Below, piece by piece: positions 1-8,747 of a stretch of DNA of 64,000 bases (positions are counted from its first letter, which is position 1; each line of letters opens with the position of its first letter). The notes below the pieces were generated by a model, which worked only from the letters and a program-made list of their open reading frames with translations, was not told the DNA's origin and did not search any database. The stretch is from Yersinia intermedia (lineage in GTDB: Bacteria; Pseudomonadota; Gammaproteobacteria; Enterobacterales; Enterobacteriaceae). The stretch is taken from assembly GCF_900635455.1 (NCBI RefSeq), contig NZ_LR134116.1:3224001-3288000 (forward strand). Direction: 5' to 3'. The position numbers and the translations under genes are program-made.

Positions 1-1
1 C

Positions 2-220
2 CCGTGGATCATTCGCGCGGCGCTGAATAAAATGCATGCCCATTCAGAAAGCACGGTGATTGTGGGTGATAACCTGCGTACCGATATTCTGGCCGGTTTC
101 CAGGCTGGGTTGAAAACGATTTTAGTTCTGTCCGGTGTCTCAACGCTAACAGATATTGAAGCCATGCCATTCCGCCCGAACTATGTTTTCTCTTCCGTGG
201 TTGATATCAATATTATCTAA
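2..220 (+). CDS. nagD: NagD, HAD-family nucleotide phosphatase, 3' end only
   Basis: This is the C-terminal 72 residues of a protein that enters from the left edge. It contains the HAD motif-IV region [18 protein letters not shown], which supplies the acidic Mg-binding residues of type IIA HAD phosphatases, and it ends [18 protein letters not shown] like E. coli NagD. The family hydrolyses nucleoside monophosphates, UMP best, in the cytoplasm. It is the last gene of the nag operon in enterobacteria, and asnB follows downstream as in E. coli. Only the end is visible, so integrity of the rest cannot be judged. A hairpin with a T-run follows at 228-261. Confidence 0.93.
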   Translation, partial: PWIIRAALNKMHAHSESTVIVGDNLRTDILAGFQAGLKTILVLSGVSTLTDIEAMPFRPNYVFSSVVDINII

Positions 221-227
221 TCTCTGT

Positions 228-261
228 TGGCGGTCATGCCATGGCCGCCAGCCTCTTTTTT
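228..261 (+). terminator. Rho-independent terminator after nagD
   Basis: A 10-bp stem (228-237 with 241-250, one G-T pair) with a 3-base loop is followed by GCCTCTTTTTT. It lies 8 bases after the nagD stop and would end the nag operon transcript. Confidence 0.85.
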
Positions 262-360
262 GCTCCCTCCCTTTTAGCGCCATGCCTTTTTTTAGTGCAG
301 TGCACCAAAGTTTCTTGCCATTACGCCCCATTTTGGCGCATTTTCTTTTATAGCCTTCGT

Positions 361-477
361 CCTTGATGCTGTAGGGGTATTAGCTGGGGGTCACTCACCC
401 TAATCACTTGACTGAGTAAGCTCATCGTGACTCACCCGCTGGCAGCCTACCTGCAACGTCGAGTGCTTTGGGTATAG
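361..477 (-). repeat. YPAL-like palindromic repeat, copy 1
   Basis: This is a reverse-oriented copy of the intergenic repeat seen at 13359, 22644, 22905 and 28175. Its core reads CACCCTAATCACTTGACTGA then GTAAGCTCATCGTGAC, flanked by arms containing CCTACCTGCAACGTC and ending in GGGTATA. It is non-coding and lies in the nagD-asnB gap. The YPAL name is inferred from the Yersinia context; I could not align it to a reference. Confidence 0.55.
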
Positions 478-525
478 GTACCCATTGCCATACCCGCCAG
501 TGCACCAAAATAATAGCGCTGTGAA

Positions 526-543
526 TTGGCGTATAAATTGCAT
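526..543 (+). promoter_or_regulatory. Candidate sigma-54 promoter of asnB
   Basis: TTGGCGTATAAATTGCAT has the invariant GG (528-529) and GC (540-541) separated by 10 bases, as sigma-54 -24/-12 elements require. The predicted start near 553 would give a leader of about 150 bases before asnB. Half-sites AGTGCACCAAA occur upstream near 296 and 499 and resemble NtrC half-sites. The matches are visible; the regulation is inferred. Confidence 0.4.
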
Positions 544-701
544 GTATTTCTCACATCTAGTTTAGAAATAATTTGGATGACTGCATCGTCATGGGGCATA
601 ACTTGCATCACTCATAAGCAAGTGTGAAAAAATAGATCCAGCGATGAACGACTCAAATTCAACATCATCACCGCCAAAGCAGAGAAGTTAGGGAGATTAT
701 T

Positions 702-2366
702 ATGTGTTCTATTTTCGGGGTCCTCGACCTTAAAACCGACCCCATTGAGTTACGCAAAAAAGCGCTGGAAATGTCACGTTTAATGCGCCACCGTGGCCCA
801 GATTGGTCTGGTGTGTGGGCAAATGATAAAGCTATTCTCGCCCACGAACGTTTGTCTATCGTTGACGTCAATACCGGTGCCCAGCCCCTGTTTAATGCGG
901 CCCACACGCATATTTTGGCCGTTAATGGTGAGATCTATAATCATCAGGCATTACGTCAGCAATATGGCGACCGTTACGCATTCCAAACAGGCTCAGACTG
1001 TGAAGTCATTCTGGCGTTGTATCAGGAGAAGGGGCCTGAATTCCTCGACGACCTGCAAGGTATGTTCGCTTTCGTCCTGTACGACACAGAGAAAGATGCC
1101 TATCTGATTGGTCGTGACCATCTGGGGATTATCCCGCTGTATATGGGCCATGATGAAAACGGCAACATGTTTGTGGCTTCAGAGATGAAAGCATTGGTGC
1201 CGGTATGCCGCACCATTAAAGAGTTCCCGGCTGGCAGCTATCTGTGGAGTAAAGAGGGTGAAATTCGCGAATACTATCATCGCGATTGGTTTGATTTCGA
1301 CAACGTCAAAGACAATGTAACTGACAAAGTCCAGTTGGCTAACGCGTTAGAAGAAGCGGTAAAAAGCCACTTGATGTCTGACGTGCCTTACGGCGTATTG
1401 CTGTCCGGTGGTCTGGACTCTTCCGTTATCTCGGCTATCACCAAAAAATTTGCGGCCCGTCGTGTCGAAGACGATGAACGCAGTGAAGCCTGGTGGCCAC
1501 AACTGCACTCCTTTGCAGTAGGTCTGATTGGCTCCCCGGATTTGCGTGCTGCGAAAGAAGTCGCCAACCATTTAGGTACCGTGCACCATGAGATTCATTT
1601 CACCGTGCAAGAAGGGTTGGATGCTATTCGCGATGTGATTTATCACATTGAAACCTATGATGTCACCACCATCCGTGCCTCAACGCCTATGTATCTGATG
1701 TCGCGCAAAATCAAAGCGATGGGGATCAAGATGGTGCTGTCTGGCGAAGGATCAGACGAAGTATTTGGCGGCTATCTCTATTTCCACAAAGCGCCAAATG
1801 CGAAAGAATTACATGAAGAGACCGTGCGTAAATTGCTGGCCCTGCACATGTATGACTGTGCGCGTGCCAACAAAGCAATGTCTGCCTGGGGTGTTGAGGC
1901 CCGCGTACCTTTCCTGGATAAGAACTTCCTCGATGTTGCGATGCGTATCAATCCGCAGGACAAAATGTGTGGCAATGGCAAAATGGAAAAACATGTCCTG
2001 CGTGAATGTTTTGAATCTTACCTACCACACAGCGTCGCATGGCGTCAGAAAGAGCAATTCTCTGATGGTGTTGGCTATAGCTGGATTGACACTCTAAAAG
2101 AGAAAGCTGCTGAGCAAGTCACTGATCAACAGATGGAAACTGCCCACTTCCGTTTCCCATACAACACGCCATCATCGAAAGAAGGCTACTTGTATCGCGA
2201 AATCTTTGAAGAGTTGTTCCCGCTGCCAAGTGCCGCTGAATGTGTGCCCGGTGGCCCATCAGTCGCCTGTTCATCAGCAAAAGCCATCGAGTGGGATGAA
2301 TCATTCAAAAGTATGGATGACCCTTCTGGCCGTGCCGTTGGCGTGCATCAGGACGCTTATAAATAA
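702..2366 (+). CDS. asnB: Asparagine synthetase B (glutamine-hydrolysing)
   Basis: AsnB makes asparagine from aspartate, ATP and glutamine in the cytoplasm. The 554 residues equal the E. coli length. Cys2, exposed after Met removal (MCSIFGVLD), is the glutaminase nucleophile of the class-II amidotransferase domain (about residues 2-200). The synthetase domain carries the PP-loop LLSGGLDSS near residue 230 and the GEGSDEVFGGY motif near 350. The ATG at 702 is fixed by the need for Cys at position 2 and by GGGAG upstream. The gene lies between nagD and the tRNA operon, as in E. coli, and ends at a strong terminator. A possible sigma-54 promoter upstream would link it to nitrogen limitation. Confidence 0.97.
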   Translation: MCSIFGVLDLKTDPIELRKKALEMSRLMRHRGPDWSGVWANDKAILAHERLSIVDVNTGAQPLFNAAHTHILAVNGEIYNHQALRQQYGDRYAFQTGSDCEVILALYQEKGPEFLDDLQGMFAFVLYDTEKDAYLIGRDHLGIIPLYMGHDENGNMFVASEMKALVPVCRTIKEFPAGSYLWSKEGEIREYYHRDWFDFDNVKDNVTDKVQLANALEEAVKSHLMSDVPYGVLLSGGLDSSVISAITKKFAARRVEDDERSEAWWPQLHSFAVGLIGSPDLRAAKEVANHLGTVHHEIHFTVQEGLDAIRDVIYHIETYDVTTIRASTPMYLMSRKIKAMGIKMVLSGEGSDEVFGGYLYFHKAPNAKELHEETVRKLLALHMYDCARANKAMSAWGVEARVPFLDKNFLDVAMRINPQDKMCGNGKMEKHVLRECFESYLPHSVAWRQKEQFSDGVGYSWIDTLKEKAAEQVTDQQMETAHFRFPYNTPSSKEGYLYREIFEELFPLPSAAECVPGGPSVACSSAKAIEWDESFKSMDDPSGRAVGVHQDAYK

Positions 2367-2405
2367 TTGAATGTGATGGTCTGCCTATTATTGACTGTCC
2401 AATCT

Positions 2406-2435
2406 CAAGGCTGCCCTAGGGTGGCCTTGTTTTTT
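2406..2435 (+). terminator. Terminator after asnB
   Basis: An approximately 10-bp stem (from 2406, CAAGGCTGCC pairing with GGTGGCCTTG including wobble pairs) with a short CTAG loop is followed by TTTTTT. Confidence 0.85.
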
Positions 2436-2540
2436 GCTGGCAAATTCAACAATTAATCACCATAAGTGCTGCTTTAATCACCAGACTGTTCACAAGCCAC
2501 ACAAACGAACCCTTTCAGCGCTTTTTTGGGAAAAAATTAG

Positions 2541-2577
2541 TTGACGCAATTCGGCCATATACGCATAATGCGCCCCG
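2541..2577 (+). promoter_or_regulatory. Promoter of the tRNA operon, stringent-type discriminator
   Basis: TTGACG (2541-2546) and CATAAT (2564-2569) are separated by exactly 17 bases. They are followed by the GC-rich discriminator GCGCCCCGC, typical of stable-RNA promoters repressed by ppGpp/DksA. The first tRNA starts 40 bases after the -10 element. Confidence 0.8.
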
Positions 2578-2608
2578 CAACGCCGATGAAGGTAATGCGG
2601 AAAAAGAT

Positions 2609-2685
2609 GGCTACGTAGCTCAGCTGGTTAGAGCACAGCACTCATAATGCTGGGGTCACAGGTTCGATTCCCGTCGTAGCCACCA
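2609..2685 (+). tRNA. metT: tRNA-Met (CAU), elongator, first copy
   Basis: A 77-base cloverleaf with acceptor stem GGCTACG/CGTAGCC, anticodon loop CTCATAA, T-loop GTTCGATTC and encoded CCA. It matches E. coli metT/metU rather than the initiator or the lysidine-modified Ile tRNA. It is the first gene of a six-tRNA operon, and an identical second copy lies at 3054. Confidence 0.95.
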
Positions 2686-2692
2686 TCTTTTT

Positions 2693-2777
2693 GCGGGAGT
2701 GGCGAAATTGGTAGACGCACTAGATTTAGGTTCTAGCGCCGCAAGGTGTGCGAGTTCAAGTCTCGCCTCCCGCACCA
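2693..2777 (+). tRNA. leuW: tRNA-Leu (UAG)
   Basis: An 85-base class-II tRNA with acceptor GCGGGAG/CTCCCGC, a long variable arm and encoded CCA. The anticodon stem CTAGA/TCTAG encloses TTTAGGT, giving UAG. It follows metT by 7 bases, as leuW does in E. coli. Confidence 0.95.
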
Positions 2778-2806
2778 TTATTCGTTCATCGGTTTGTCAC
2801 AGCGGA

Positions 2807-2881
2807 TGGGATATCGCCAAGCGGTAAGGCACCAGGTTTTGATCCTGGCATTCCCAGGTTCGAATCCTGGTATCCCAGCCA
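2807..2881 (+). tRNA. glnU: tRNA-Gln (UUG), first copy
   Basis: A 75-base cloverleaf with acceptor TGGGATA/TATCCCA, anticodon loop TTTTGAT and encoded CCA. It is identical to the next tRNA in the operon. Confidence 0.95.
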
Positions 2882-2947
2882 TCTTTTTTTTTGATGGATA
2901 GCTGTAAGACAAGAATGTTGTCATGTAAAAAAGAATTGTATTTCAGT

Positions 2948-3022
2948 TGGGATATCGCCAAGCGGTAAGGCACCAGGTTTTGATCCTGGCATTCCCAGGT
3001 TCGAATCCTGGTATCCCAGCCA
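2948..3022 (+). tRNA. glnW: tRNA-Gln (UUG), second copy
   Basis: A 75-base tRNA identical to the copy at 2807, with a 66-base spacer between them. This is the usual glnU-glnW tandem. Confidence 0.95.
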
Positions 3023-3053
3023 TACAACTTCTCAAGATTAAAGATTTAAAGAT

Positions 3054-3130
3054 GGCTACGTAGCTCAGCTGGTTAGAGCACAGCACTCATAATGCTGGGG
3101 TCACAGGTTCGATTCCCGTCGTAGCCACCA
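3054..3130 (+). tRNA. metU: tRNA-Met (CAU), elongator, second copy
   Basis: A 77-base tRNA identical in sequence to 2609-2685. The preceding bases (AAAGATG) also match, suggesting duplication or gene conversion within the operon. Confidence 0.95.
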
Positions 3131-3135
3131 TCTTT

Positions 3136-3210
3136 TGGGGTATCGCCAAGCGGTAAGGCACTGGATTCTGATTCCAGCATTCCGAGGTTCGAATCCTCGT
3201 ACCCCAGCCA
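3136..3210 (+). tRNA. glnV: tRNA-Gln (CUG)
   Basis: A 75-base cloverleaf with acceptor TGGGGTA/TACCCCA, anticodon loop TTCTGAT (CUG) and encoded CCA. E. coli has two CUG copies here (glnV, glnX); only one is present in this operon. Confidence 0.94.
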
Positions 3211-3219
3211 AATTTAGAA

Positions 3220-3242
3220 AAGCTCGCTTCGGCGGGCTTTTT
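3220..3242 (+). terminator. Terminator of the tRNA operon
   Basis: An 8-bp stem AAGCTCGC/GCGGGCTT capped by a UUCG tetraloop runs into TTTTT, starting 10 bases after the last tRNA. Confidence 0.9.
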
Positions 3243-3299
3243 GCATTCTGGGATTTCACTATATTCCCTCTTGTTGAGTCCTATGTCTCAAGTTCAGGT

Positions 3300-3850
3300 T
3301 GGATTAGGTTTCGATTGATGCTTAACATTGAGAGTAGTTCGGTTGTCAGAGCTTTAGATCTCACTTGACCTGCGAGGCTTCAACCGGTCAAGGGTGTGTT
3401 GGCGCACACCCTTGACAATCCCGCGCCTGCGCACGTATCGCTTGTCCACTTCGTGGATACCCTCAATTATCGTTACGGCTGACGGACCGGGCCGATTCAC
3501 TCCTGTTCAAGCGGCCCTCGCTCGACATCCATGTCTCGCGTCCTACCTCCACTCTTCACTCGGCAGCTCAAATGTGCTTTTAAAGTCAAAAGAGAAAATC
3601 AAAACCTAAAACGATGGTTTTGACGTTGGGCGCAATATGGAATATTACCGACAAAGCTTGCAGGTCGAATGAACCGCATGGACGCGGCGAAAGGGACTGT
3701 CGAGCTGGGAGCGAGTCAGCCCCGATTAGAACAGCCTGCAAGCTGCCGGAGGGCCGGCATTGCCCTCCTGCTCGGTTGAGGCGACAAAGCCAGCAAAGAG
3801 AACAGATCGAATATCAACCGAAACCAGCTCCGATCTGTCCCAAATATTAA
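3300..3850. other. Hairpin-dense, GC-rich non-coding segment of unknown nature
   Basis: This stretch between the tRNA operon and ubiF shows no convincing gene but many perfect inverted repeats. They are 3387-3398/3405-3416 (12 bp), 3489-3494/3512-3517, 3525-3529/3531-3535, 3585-3591/3618-3624, 3655-3664/3735-3744 (10 bp), 3748-3754/3762-3768 with a competing 3745-3749/3754-3758, and 3802-3809/3831-3838 (8 bp). No T-runs follow the main stems, so they are not simple terminators. Short open frames at 3394-3609 and 3614-3850 lack a ribosome binding site and resemble no family. It could be a structured RNA or the remnant of a mobile element; I do not recognise it. Confidence 0.5.
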
Positions 3851-3880
3851 GTATTGAAGTCAAAAAAACAGATCCCCCTC

Positions 3881-5071
3881 CTACAGCCCCAATGCATACC
3901 TCAACGCATGTTCTTTCAACTTGCCCGCGCGCTGAGCGGCTATCAACGCCAGATTCCGTACGAATTTCACCGGTGGCAGATCATTGCTGAATGTGGTGTA
4001 AAACACATCCATACCACTTTGCATAATCAGATTATCAGTACGGCGGCGGCGTTGATAACGCAGTAATACCCGCTCGCTGTGCCACGGTTCTGCCCGTTCA
4101 CGCGCTTGATTAAGTACCTCCAGCAACGCATCAACATCGCGATATCCCAGATTAACCCCCTGCCCAGCCAGCGGATTAATGGTATGGGCTGCATCCCCGA
4201 GTAAGACCAATCCCGGCTGTACATAACGTTGTGCATGGCGACGCACTAGCGGGAAAGAGCCAGCAGCAATCGCCTTAACAGCCCCCAACCGTGATGGGAA
4301 AGCCTTAGCAATTTCCTGGTTCAACTGTGCCATCGGCAGCGCCTGAAGCTGACGAATACGTTGTGGGCTGTCGTACCAGACCAATGACGCCCACTGACCA
4401 AACAGTGGTAAAAAAGCGCGCGGCCCCGTTGGGAAAAACTGCTGCCAGGTTGTGTCTTGCTGAGCAGTATCCGTCTCTACGGTGATTAACATGCAAGACT
4501 GGCGATACTGCCAGCCACTGGTGCCAATACCGGCTAATTGTCGCACCAGAGAATTTGCACCATCAGCACCTATCACTAAACGGCCCTGTATCTGTCGCTG
4601 AGCGTCTAACGTGATTTGCCAGCAGTCATCTACTCTAACCATAGTTTGCAGCCGTGACGGGCACAGCAACGTCAAATTAGGGCATTCCGTTATCTGTTGC
4701 CACAAAGCCAACTGCAAAATCCGGTTCTCAACCATAAACCCCAGCTCAGGCAACGAGAGCGAGGCTGCATCGAATACCACCTGTGAGCCGGGCTGCTCCC
4801 AGGTCTCTAACCGACGATAAGGTGCATAGCGCATCTGTTGTACCTGCGCCCAGACACCGAGTTGTTTCAGTAACGACACCGAGGTACAACCGATAGCGGA
4901 AACCCGCAAATCGGGCACGCTGTCAGCTTCAAATGGGGCTGGGGCTTCATGCTCCAGTAACGCGACTGACCAGCCTGTTTGTGCCAGTCCAAGCGCGGCG
5001 GCGGCACCGACCATCCCGCCACCGACCACCACAACATCATAATTTGGTTGCGATTTATTCATTTTGGCCAT
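3881..5071 (-). CDS. ubiF: UbiF, 3-demethoxyubiquinol 3-hydroxylase
   Basis: This FAD-dependent aromatic hydroxylase of the UbiH/COQ6 family adds the last ring hydroxyl in aerobic ubiquinone synthesis. At 396 residues it has the family length. The N-terminal dinucleotide fold is VVVVGGGMVGAAAALGLAQ (residues 14-32). The second FAD motif GLVLLGDAAHTINPLAGQG lies near residue 284, and a VIGADGANS motif near 166 matches the DG motif. It is transcribed divergently from miaB, as in E. coli. The ATG at 5071 is followed by MAKMNKS; the second Met three codons later is an alternative start. Confidence 0.94.
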   Translation of the reverse strand: MAKMNKSQPNYDVVVVGGGMVGAAAALGLAQTGWSVALLEHEAPAPFEADSVPDLRVSAIGCTSVSLLKQLGVWAQVQQMRYAPYRRLETWEQPGSQVVFDAASLSLPELGFMVENRILQLALWQQITECPNLTLLCPSRLQTMVRVDDCWQITLDAQRQIQGRLVIGADGANSLVRQLAGIGTSGWQYRQSCMLITVETDTAQQDTTWQQFFPTGPRAFLPLFGQWASLVWYDSPQRIRQLQALPMAQLNQEIAKAFPSRLGAVKAIAAGSFPLVRRHAQRYVQPGLVLLGDAAHTINPLAGQGVNLGYRDVDALLEVLNQARERAEPWHSERVLLRYQRRRRTDNLIMQSGMDVFYTTFSNDLPPVKFVRNLALIAAQRAGKLKEHALRYALGL

Positions 5072-5287
5072 TCTTTAAAAGTTAAAATAACATCCATACT
5101 TTATCTGCCCTCAGTGTACCGGATTTTTCATCACCCCACAGAATAACTAAGCCGAACTGCGGTGGTCATCGCAACTGCAAATGACTACAATACCCCGCAA
5201 CTACTGAGCCTTTGCGCCTGATGAACACATGGATCACCGCACCGCGCGATGTAACATTTATGATGAATTTTTGGTGGTAGATAAGCC

Positions 5288-6712
5288 ATGACGAAAAAAC
5301 TGCATATTAAAACCTGGGGCTGCCAGATGAATGAATATGATTCATCTAAAATGGCTGATTTGCTGGCCAGCACCCATGGTTACCAGTTAACAGAGATTCC
5401 CGAAGAAGCCGATTTACTGCTACTGAATACCTGTTCAATTCGCGAAAAAGCACAAGAAAAAGTGTTCAGCCTGCTGGGCCATTGGAAGCTACTGAAAGCA
5501 AAGAACCCCAATCTGATTATTGGTGTCGGTGGGTGTGTAGCATCGCAAGAAGGTGAACATCTGCGCCAACGCGCCCCCTGTGTTGATGTCATTTTTGGGC
5601 CGCAAACGCTGCATCGCCTGCCAGAAATGATTAACCACGTCCAAGGCTCGCACAGCCCGGTGGTAGACATCAGTTTCCCTGAAATTGAAAAGTTTGATCG
5701 GCTGCCAGAGCCACGCGCTGAAGGCCCGACCGCGTTCGTCTCTATCATGGAAGGATGCAATAAATATTGTACTTTCTGCGTAGTGCCTTACACCCGTGGC
5801 GAGGAAATCAGCCGCCCAAGTGACGATATTCTGTTTGAAATTGCACAGTTAGCCTCCCAAGGGGTGCGGGAAGTGAATCTGCTCGGCCAGAATGTCAATG
5901 CCTATCGCGGTGCCACCTATGATGGTGATATCTGTAGTTTTGCCGAGTTATTACGACTGGTTGCCGCCATTGACGGTATCGATCGTATCCGCTTTACCAC
6001 CAGCCATCCAATTGAGTTTACCGACGATATCATCGATGTTTATCGCGATACGCCAGAACTGGTGAGTTTTCTGCATCTGCCAGTGCAAAGTGGTTCTGAC
6101 CGAATTTTAACCATGATGAAACGCGCCCACACCGCACTGGAATACAAGTCCATCATCCGCAAACTGCGTCAGGCGCGGCCAGATATCCAGATAAGTTCCG
6201 ATTTTATCATCGGTTTTCCTGGTGAAACTCAGCAGGATTTTGAGCAAACTATCAAGCTGGTCGCAGATATTCATTTTGATACCAGTTACAGCTTTATTTA
6301 TTCTCCACGCCCCGGCACACCTGCGGCAGACCTGCCAGACGATGTCAGTGAGGAAGAGAAAAAACAGCGACTGCATATTTTGCAACAACGTATCACTCAA
6401 CAGGCCATGGAAATCAGCCGCGAGATGGTTGGCAGTGTGCAACGTATTCTGGTAGAAGGCACCTCCCGCAAAAGTGCGGTGGAGTTAGCCGGGCGCACTG
6501 AAAATAACCGCGTGGTGAATTTTGAAGGCACGCCAGAGATGATTGGCAAATTCGTTGATGTCGAAATTGTAGGCGTTTATGCCAGTTCACTGCGCGGTAT
6601 TTTGCAGCGAACCGAAGACCAGATGGCGCTACGGGTTCATGAATCGCCACAATCGGTCATTGCGCGAACCCGAAAAGAAAATGAAATTGGCGTGGGGCAG
6701 TACCAACCCTGA
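5288..6712 (+). CDS. miaB: MiaB, tRNA-2-methylthio-N6-isopentenyladenosine synthase
   Basis: MiaB is a radical-SAM enzyme that methylthiolates i6A37 of tRNAs reading codons that begin with U. Its 474 residues equal the E. coli protein. The N-terminal UPF0004 domain supplies three cysteines for the auxiliary [4Fe-4S] cluster ([28 protein letters not shown]). The SAM cluster motif is CNKYCTFC near residue 157, and a TRAM domain ends the protein (about 375-440). The gene is divergent from ubiF and followed by a strong terminator, so it is probably monocistronic. Confidence 0.97.
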   Translation: MTKKLHIKTWGCQMNEYDSSKMADLLASTHGYQLTEIPEEADLLLLNTCSIREKAQEKVFSLLGHWKLLKAKNPNLIIGVGGCVASQEGEHLRQRAPCVDVIFGPQTLHRLPEMINHVQGSHSPVVDISFPEIEKFDRLPEPRAEGPTAFVSIMEGCNKYCTFCVVPYTRGEEISRPSDDILFEIAQLASQGVREVNLLGQNVNAYRGATYDGDICSFAELLRLVAAIDGIDRIRFTTSHPIEFTDDIIDVYRDTPELVSFLHLPVQSGSDRILTMMKRAHTALEYKSIIRKLRQARPDIQISSDFIIGFPGETQQDFEQTIKLVADIHFDTSYSFIYSPRPGTPAADLPDDVSEEEKKQRLHILQQRITQQAMEISREMVGSVQRILVEGTSRKSAVELAGRTENNRVVNFEGTPEMIGKFVDVEIVGVYASSLRGILQRTEDQMALRVHESPQSVIARTRKENEIGVGQYQP

Positions 6713-6740
6713 TCGCCGTTGTTCGAGTTAACTCGCATTA

Positions 6741-6770
6741 GCAGGCACTGCATTGTCAGTGCCTGTTTTA
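6741..6770 (+). terminator. Terminator after miaB
   Basis: A 9-bp perfect stem CAGGCACTG/CAGTGCCTG (6742-6750 with 6757-6765) and a 6-base loop are followed by TTTTATTT. Confidence 0.88.
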
Positions 6771-6920
6771 TTTCAGTGGGCTGCTACGCAGATTTGGACT
6801 TTTTAAGTTGCACCGTTTGATGGCCGCTACTTGAATAGAGCGTGAAAGCACGGATTGATAAGTAAACTTGCGTCAGCACCATGCACCATGAATAATTCTT
6901 AAATGACATGTATGATTGGC

Positions 6921-6960
6921 GTTATATACCCAAGGTCATTTCAAGTACGAAGGTATAACA
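6921..6960. repeat. Short repeat remnant with GTTATAC-type ends
   Basis: GTTATATACC and GGTATAAC form imperfect terminal inverted repeats around CAAGGTCATTTCAAGTACGA. The outer parts match the ends of the longer palindromic repeats in this window (ACTTCAAG, GGGTAT), so it looks like a decayed or minimal copy. It lies in the gap before ybeZ. Confidence 0.4.
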
Positions 6961-7008
6961 GTGAATCATACAAATAATATCCGTGAATGATATATCCAGA
7001 GGAACACA

Positions 7009-8082
7009 GTGACTCAGAGAAATAGTTTGCACGTAGTGACACAAGAAATCTTGCTAGAGCCTACCGATAATCAGCGTTTGCTGAGTCTGTGCGGCCCTTT
7101 TGATGACAATATCAAGCAGTTGGAGCGCCGATTAGGCATCGAAATTAATCGCCGTGACAATCGCTTCAAGTTAGTCGGTAAGAATATCAGCGTTGTTGCA
7201 GCGGCAGATATCCTGCGCCATCTGTATGTTGACACCGCCTCCATTCGTGGTGTTACCCCGGAGATATCCCCGGAAGATATCCATCTCGCAGTGAAAGAGA
7301 GCCATGTATTGGAGCAAACTGCGGAGAGCGTGCCCGATTACGGGAAAGCCGTGAATATCCGTACCAAACGCGGCATGGTCAAACCGCGTACCCCCAATCA
7401 GGCGCAATACATCGCCAATATTCTCGATCACGATATTACTTTTGGGATTGGTCCTGCAGGGACGGGTAAAACCTATCTGGCGGTAGCAGCGGCAGTTGAT
7501 GCTCTGGAACGCCAGAATGTGCGCCGTATCTTACTGACCCGTCCGGCCGTTGAAGCCGGCGAAAAATTGGGTTTCCTGCCAGGGGATCTAAGTCAGAAAG
7601 TCGATCCATACCTGCGCCCACTTTATGATGCGCTGTTTGAAATGCTTGGCTTTGAGCGAGTTGAAAAACTGATTGAGCGTAATGTGATTGAAGTGGCTCC
7701 GCTGGCCTATATGCGTGGCCGGACACTCAATGATGCCTTTATCATTTTGGACGAGAGCCAAAACACCACCATCGAACAGATGAAGATGTTTCTCACCCGA
7801 ATGGGCTTTAACTCCAAAGCAGTTATTACCGGCGATGTGACACAAACCGACTTACCCCGTCACCAAAAATCTGGCTTAAGCCATGCCATTGAAGTGCTGT
7901 CTGAGGTAGAAGAACTGAGCTTCAACTTCTTCCATAGCGAAGATGTAGTGCGTCACCCTGTGGTCGCCCGCGTGGTTATTGCCTATGAAGCCTGGGAAGC
8001 GGCAGAACAAAAGCGCAAAGAGACCATTACCGAACAACGTAAACGGGAAAACCATACCCCGTCTGAGCAGGAGGCTCCGTGA
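7009..8082 (+). CDS. ybeZ: YbeZ, PhoH-like ATPase
   Basis: This is a PhoH-family P-loop NTPase of 357 residues, linked in enterobacteria to ribosome assembly and RNA metabolism with YbeY. It has Walker [12 protein letters not shown] near residue 148 and Walker [10 protein letters not shown] near 245. The C-terminal tail is rich in Lys, Arg and Glu. The start is a GTG at 7009 after AGAGGAAC; the mature sequence then matches E. coli YbeZ ([19 protein letters not shown]). Its stop overlaps the GTG start of ybeY, indicating translational coupling in a ybeZ-ybeY-corC-lnt operon. Confidence 0.95.
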   Translation: MTQRNSLHVVTQEILLEPTDNQRLLSLCGPFDDNIKQLERRLGIEINRRDNRFKLVGKNISVVAAADILRHLYVDTASIRGVTPEISPEDIHLAVKESHVLEQTAESVPDYGKAVNIRTKRGMVKPRTPNQAQYIANILDHDITFGIGPAGTGKTYLAVAAAVDALERQNVRRILLTRPAVEAGEKLGFLPGDLSQKVDPYLRPLYDALFEMLGFERVEKLIERNVIEVAPLAYMRGRTLNDAFIILDESQNTTIEQMKMFLTRMGFNSKAVITGDVTQTDLPRHQKSGLSHAIEVLSEVEELSFNFFHSEDVVRHPVVARVVIAYEAWEAAEQKRKETITEQRKRENHTPSEQEAP

Positions 8083-8552
8083 GCCAAGTTATACTCGATT
8101 TACAAATTGCCTGCGCCGATAGCCAGGGTTTACCCGCCGAAGCTGATTTTCAACGTTGGCTAGAAGCGGTATTACCGCAGTTTCAAGATGTGGCAGAAGT
8201 GACCGTTCGGTTGGTTGATGAAGCTGAAAGCCATGAGCTGAATCTAACTTATCGTGGTAAAGATAAACCAACCAACGTGTTGTCTTTTCCTTTTGAGGCT
8301 CCACCTGAAATTGAACTGCCACTATTGGGTGATTTAATCATTTGCCGTCAAGTGGTTGAACAAGAAGCCATCGAACAAGAGAAAGCACTATTAGCTCATT
8401 GGGCGCATATGGTTGTTCACGGCAGTCTCCATCTGCTAGGGTATGACCACATCGTGGACGATGAAGCAGAAGAAATGGAGTCAATTGAGACTGAAATCAT
8501 GCAAAGTCTGGGTTATCCAGATCCGTATATTTCAGAGAAAGACCCCGTATAA
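8079..8552 (+). CDS. ybeY: YbeY, endoribonuclease / rRNA maturation factor
   Basis: YbeY is a zinc-dependent RNase needed for 16S rRNA 3'-end maturation and 70S quality control. The 157-residue protein carries the metal-binding HxxxHxxxxxH motif in [13 protein letters not shown] near residue 110. The start is a GTG (8079) preceded by a full AGGAGG and overlapping the ybeZ stop as GTGA. The GTG start, ideal RBS and overlap imply tight co-expression with ybeZ. Confidence 0.95.
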   Translation: MSQVILDLQIACADSQGLPAEADFQRWLEAVLPQFQDVAEVTVRLVDEAESHELNLTYRGKDKPTNVLSFPFEAPPEIELPLLGDLIICRQVVEQEAIEQEKALLAHWAHMVVHGSLHLLGYDHIVDDEAEEMESIETEIMQSLGYPDPYISEKDPV

Positions 8553-8647
8553 GCCCATAACACTGGGTGTTATAATGCCCAGCTAGTCAGGGGAAAAGCT
8601 GTCGGCGGTGTGAGTCTACTACTGCCGATAAAATATAATCTTTACCC

Positions 8648-8724
8648 AACGTCATTGGAATTACAGGTAGGCGGCAAGCGGACCTAGCTAACCCCCTGCA
8701 CCTTCCAGTACCAAGGGTATAACA
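8648..8724. repeat. Decayed palindromic-repeat fragment in the ybeY-corC gap
   Basis: TTACAGGTAGGCGGCAAGCG and CCAGTACCAAGGGTATAAC match the two ends of the window's longer repeats, but the central CCCGATGAG core is missing. The fragment sits inside an otherwise contiguous operon, lengthening the ybeY-corC spacing to 195 bases. Confidence 0.4.
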
Positions 8725-8747
8725 TGAGTAAACTTAACTAAAACGCC

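Noticed and set aside
2797..3027. Minus-strand open frame of 76 codons
   Set aside because: It lies across two tRNA-Gln genes, and its internal repeat is simply the duplicated tRNA read backwards.
2609..3130. Repeated units as a CRISPR or direct-repeat array
   Set aside because: The repeats are duplicated tRNA genes with cloverleaf structure and CCA ends.
3135..3368. Plus-strand frame starting MGYRQAVRHW
   Set aside because: It begins inside tRNA-Gln and crosses the operon terminator; no RBS.
3394..3850. Two plus-strand frames (3394-3609, 3614-3850) as protein genes
   Set aside because: No RBS, unusual composition, and they coincide with perfect hairpins; non-coding structure explains them better.
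8724..8741. Five-codon frame (MSKLN) just before corC as a leader peptide
   Set aside because: It is at the edge of a repeat fragment, with no attenuator hairpin or regulatory codons; chance is likelier.
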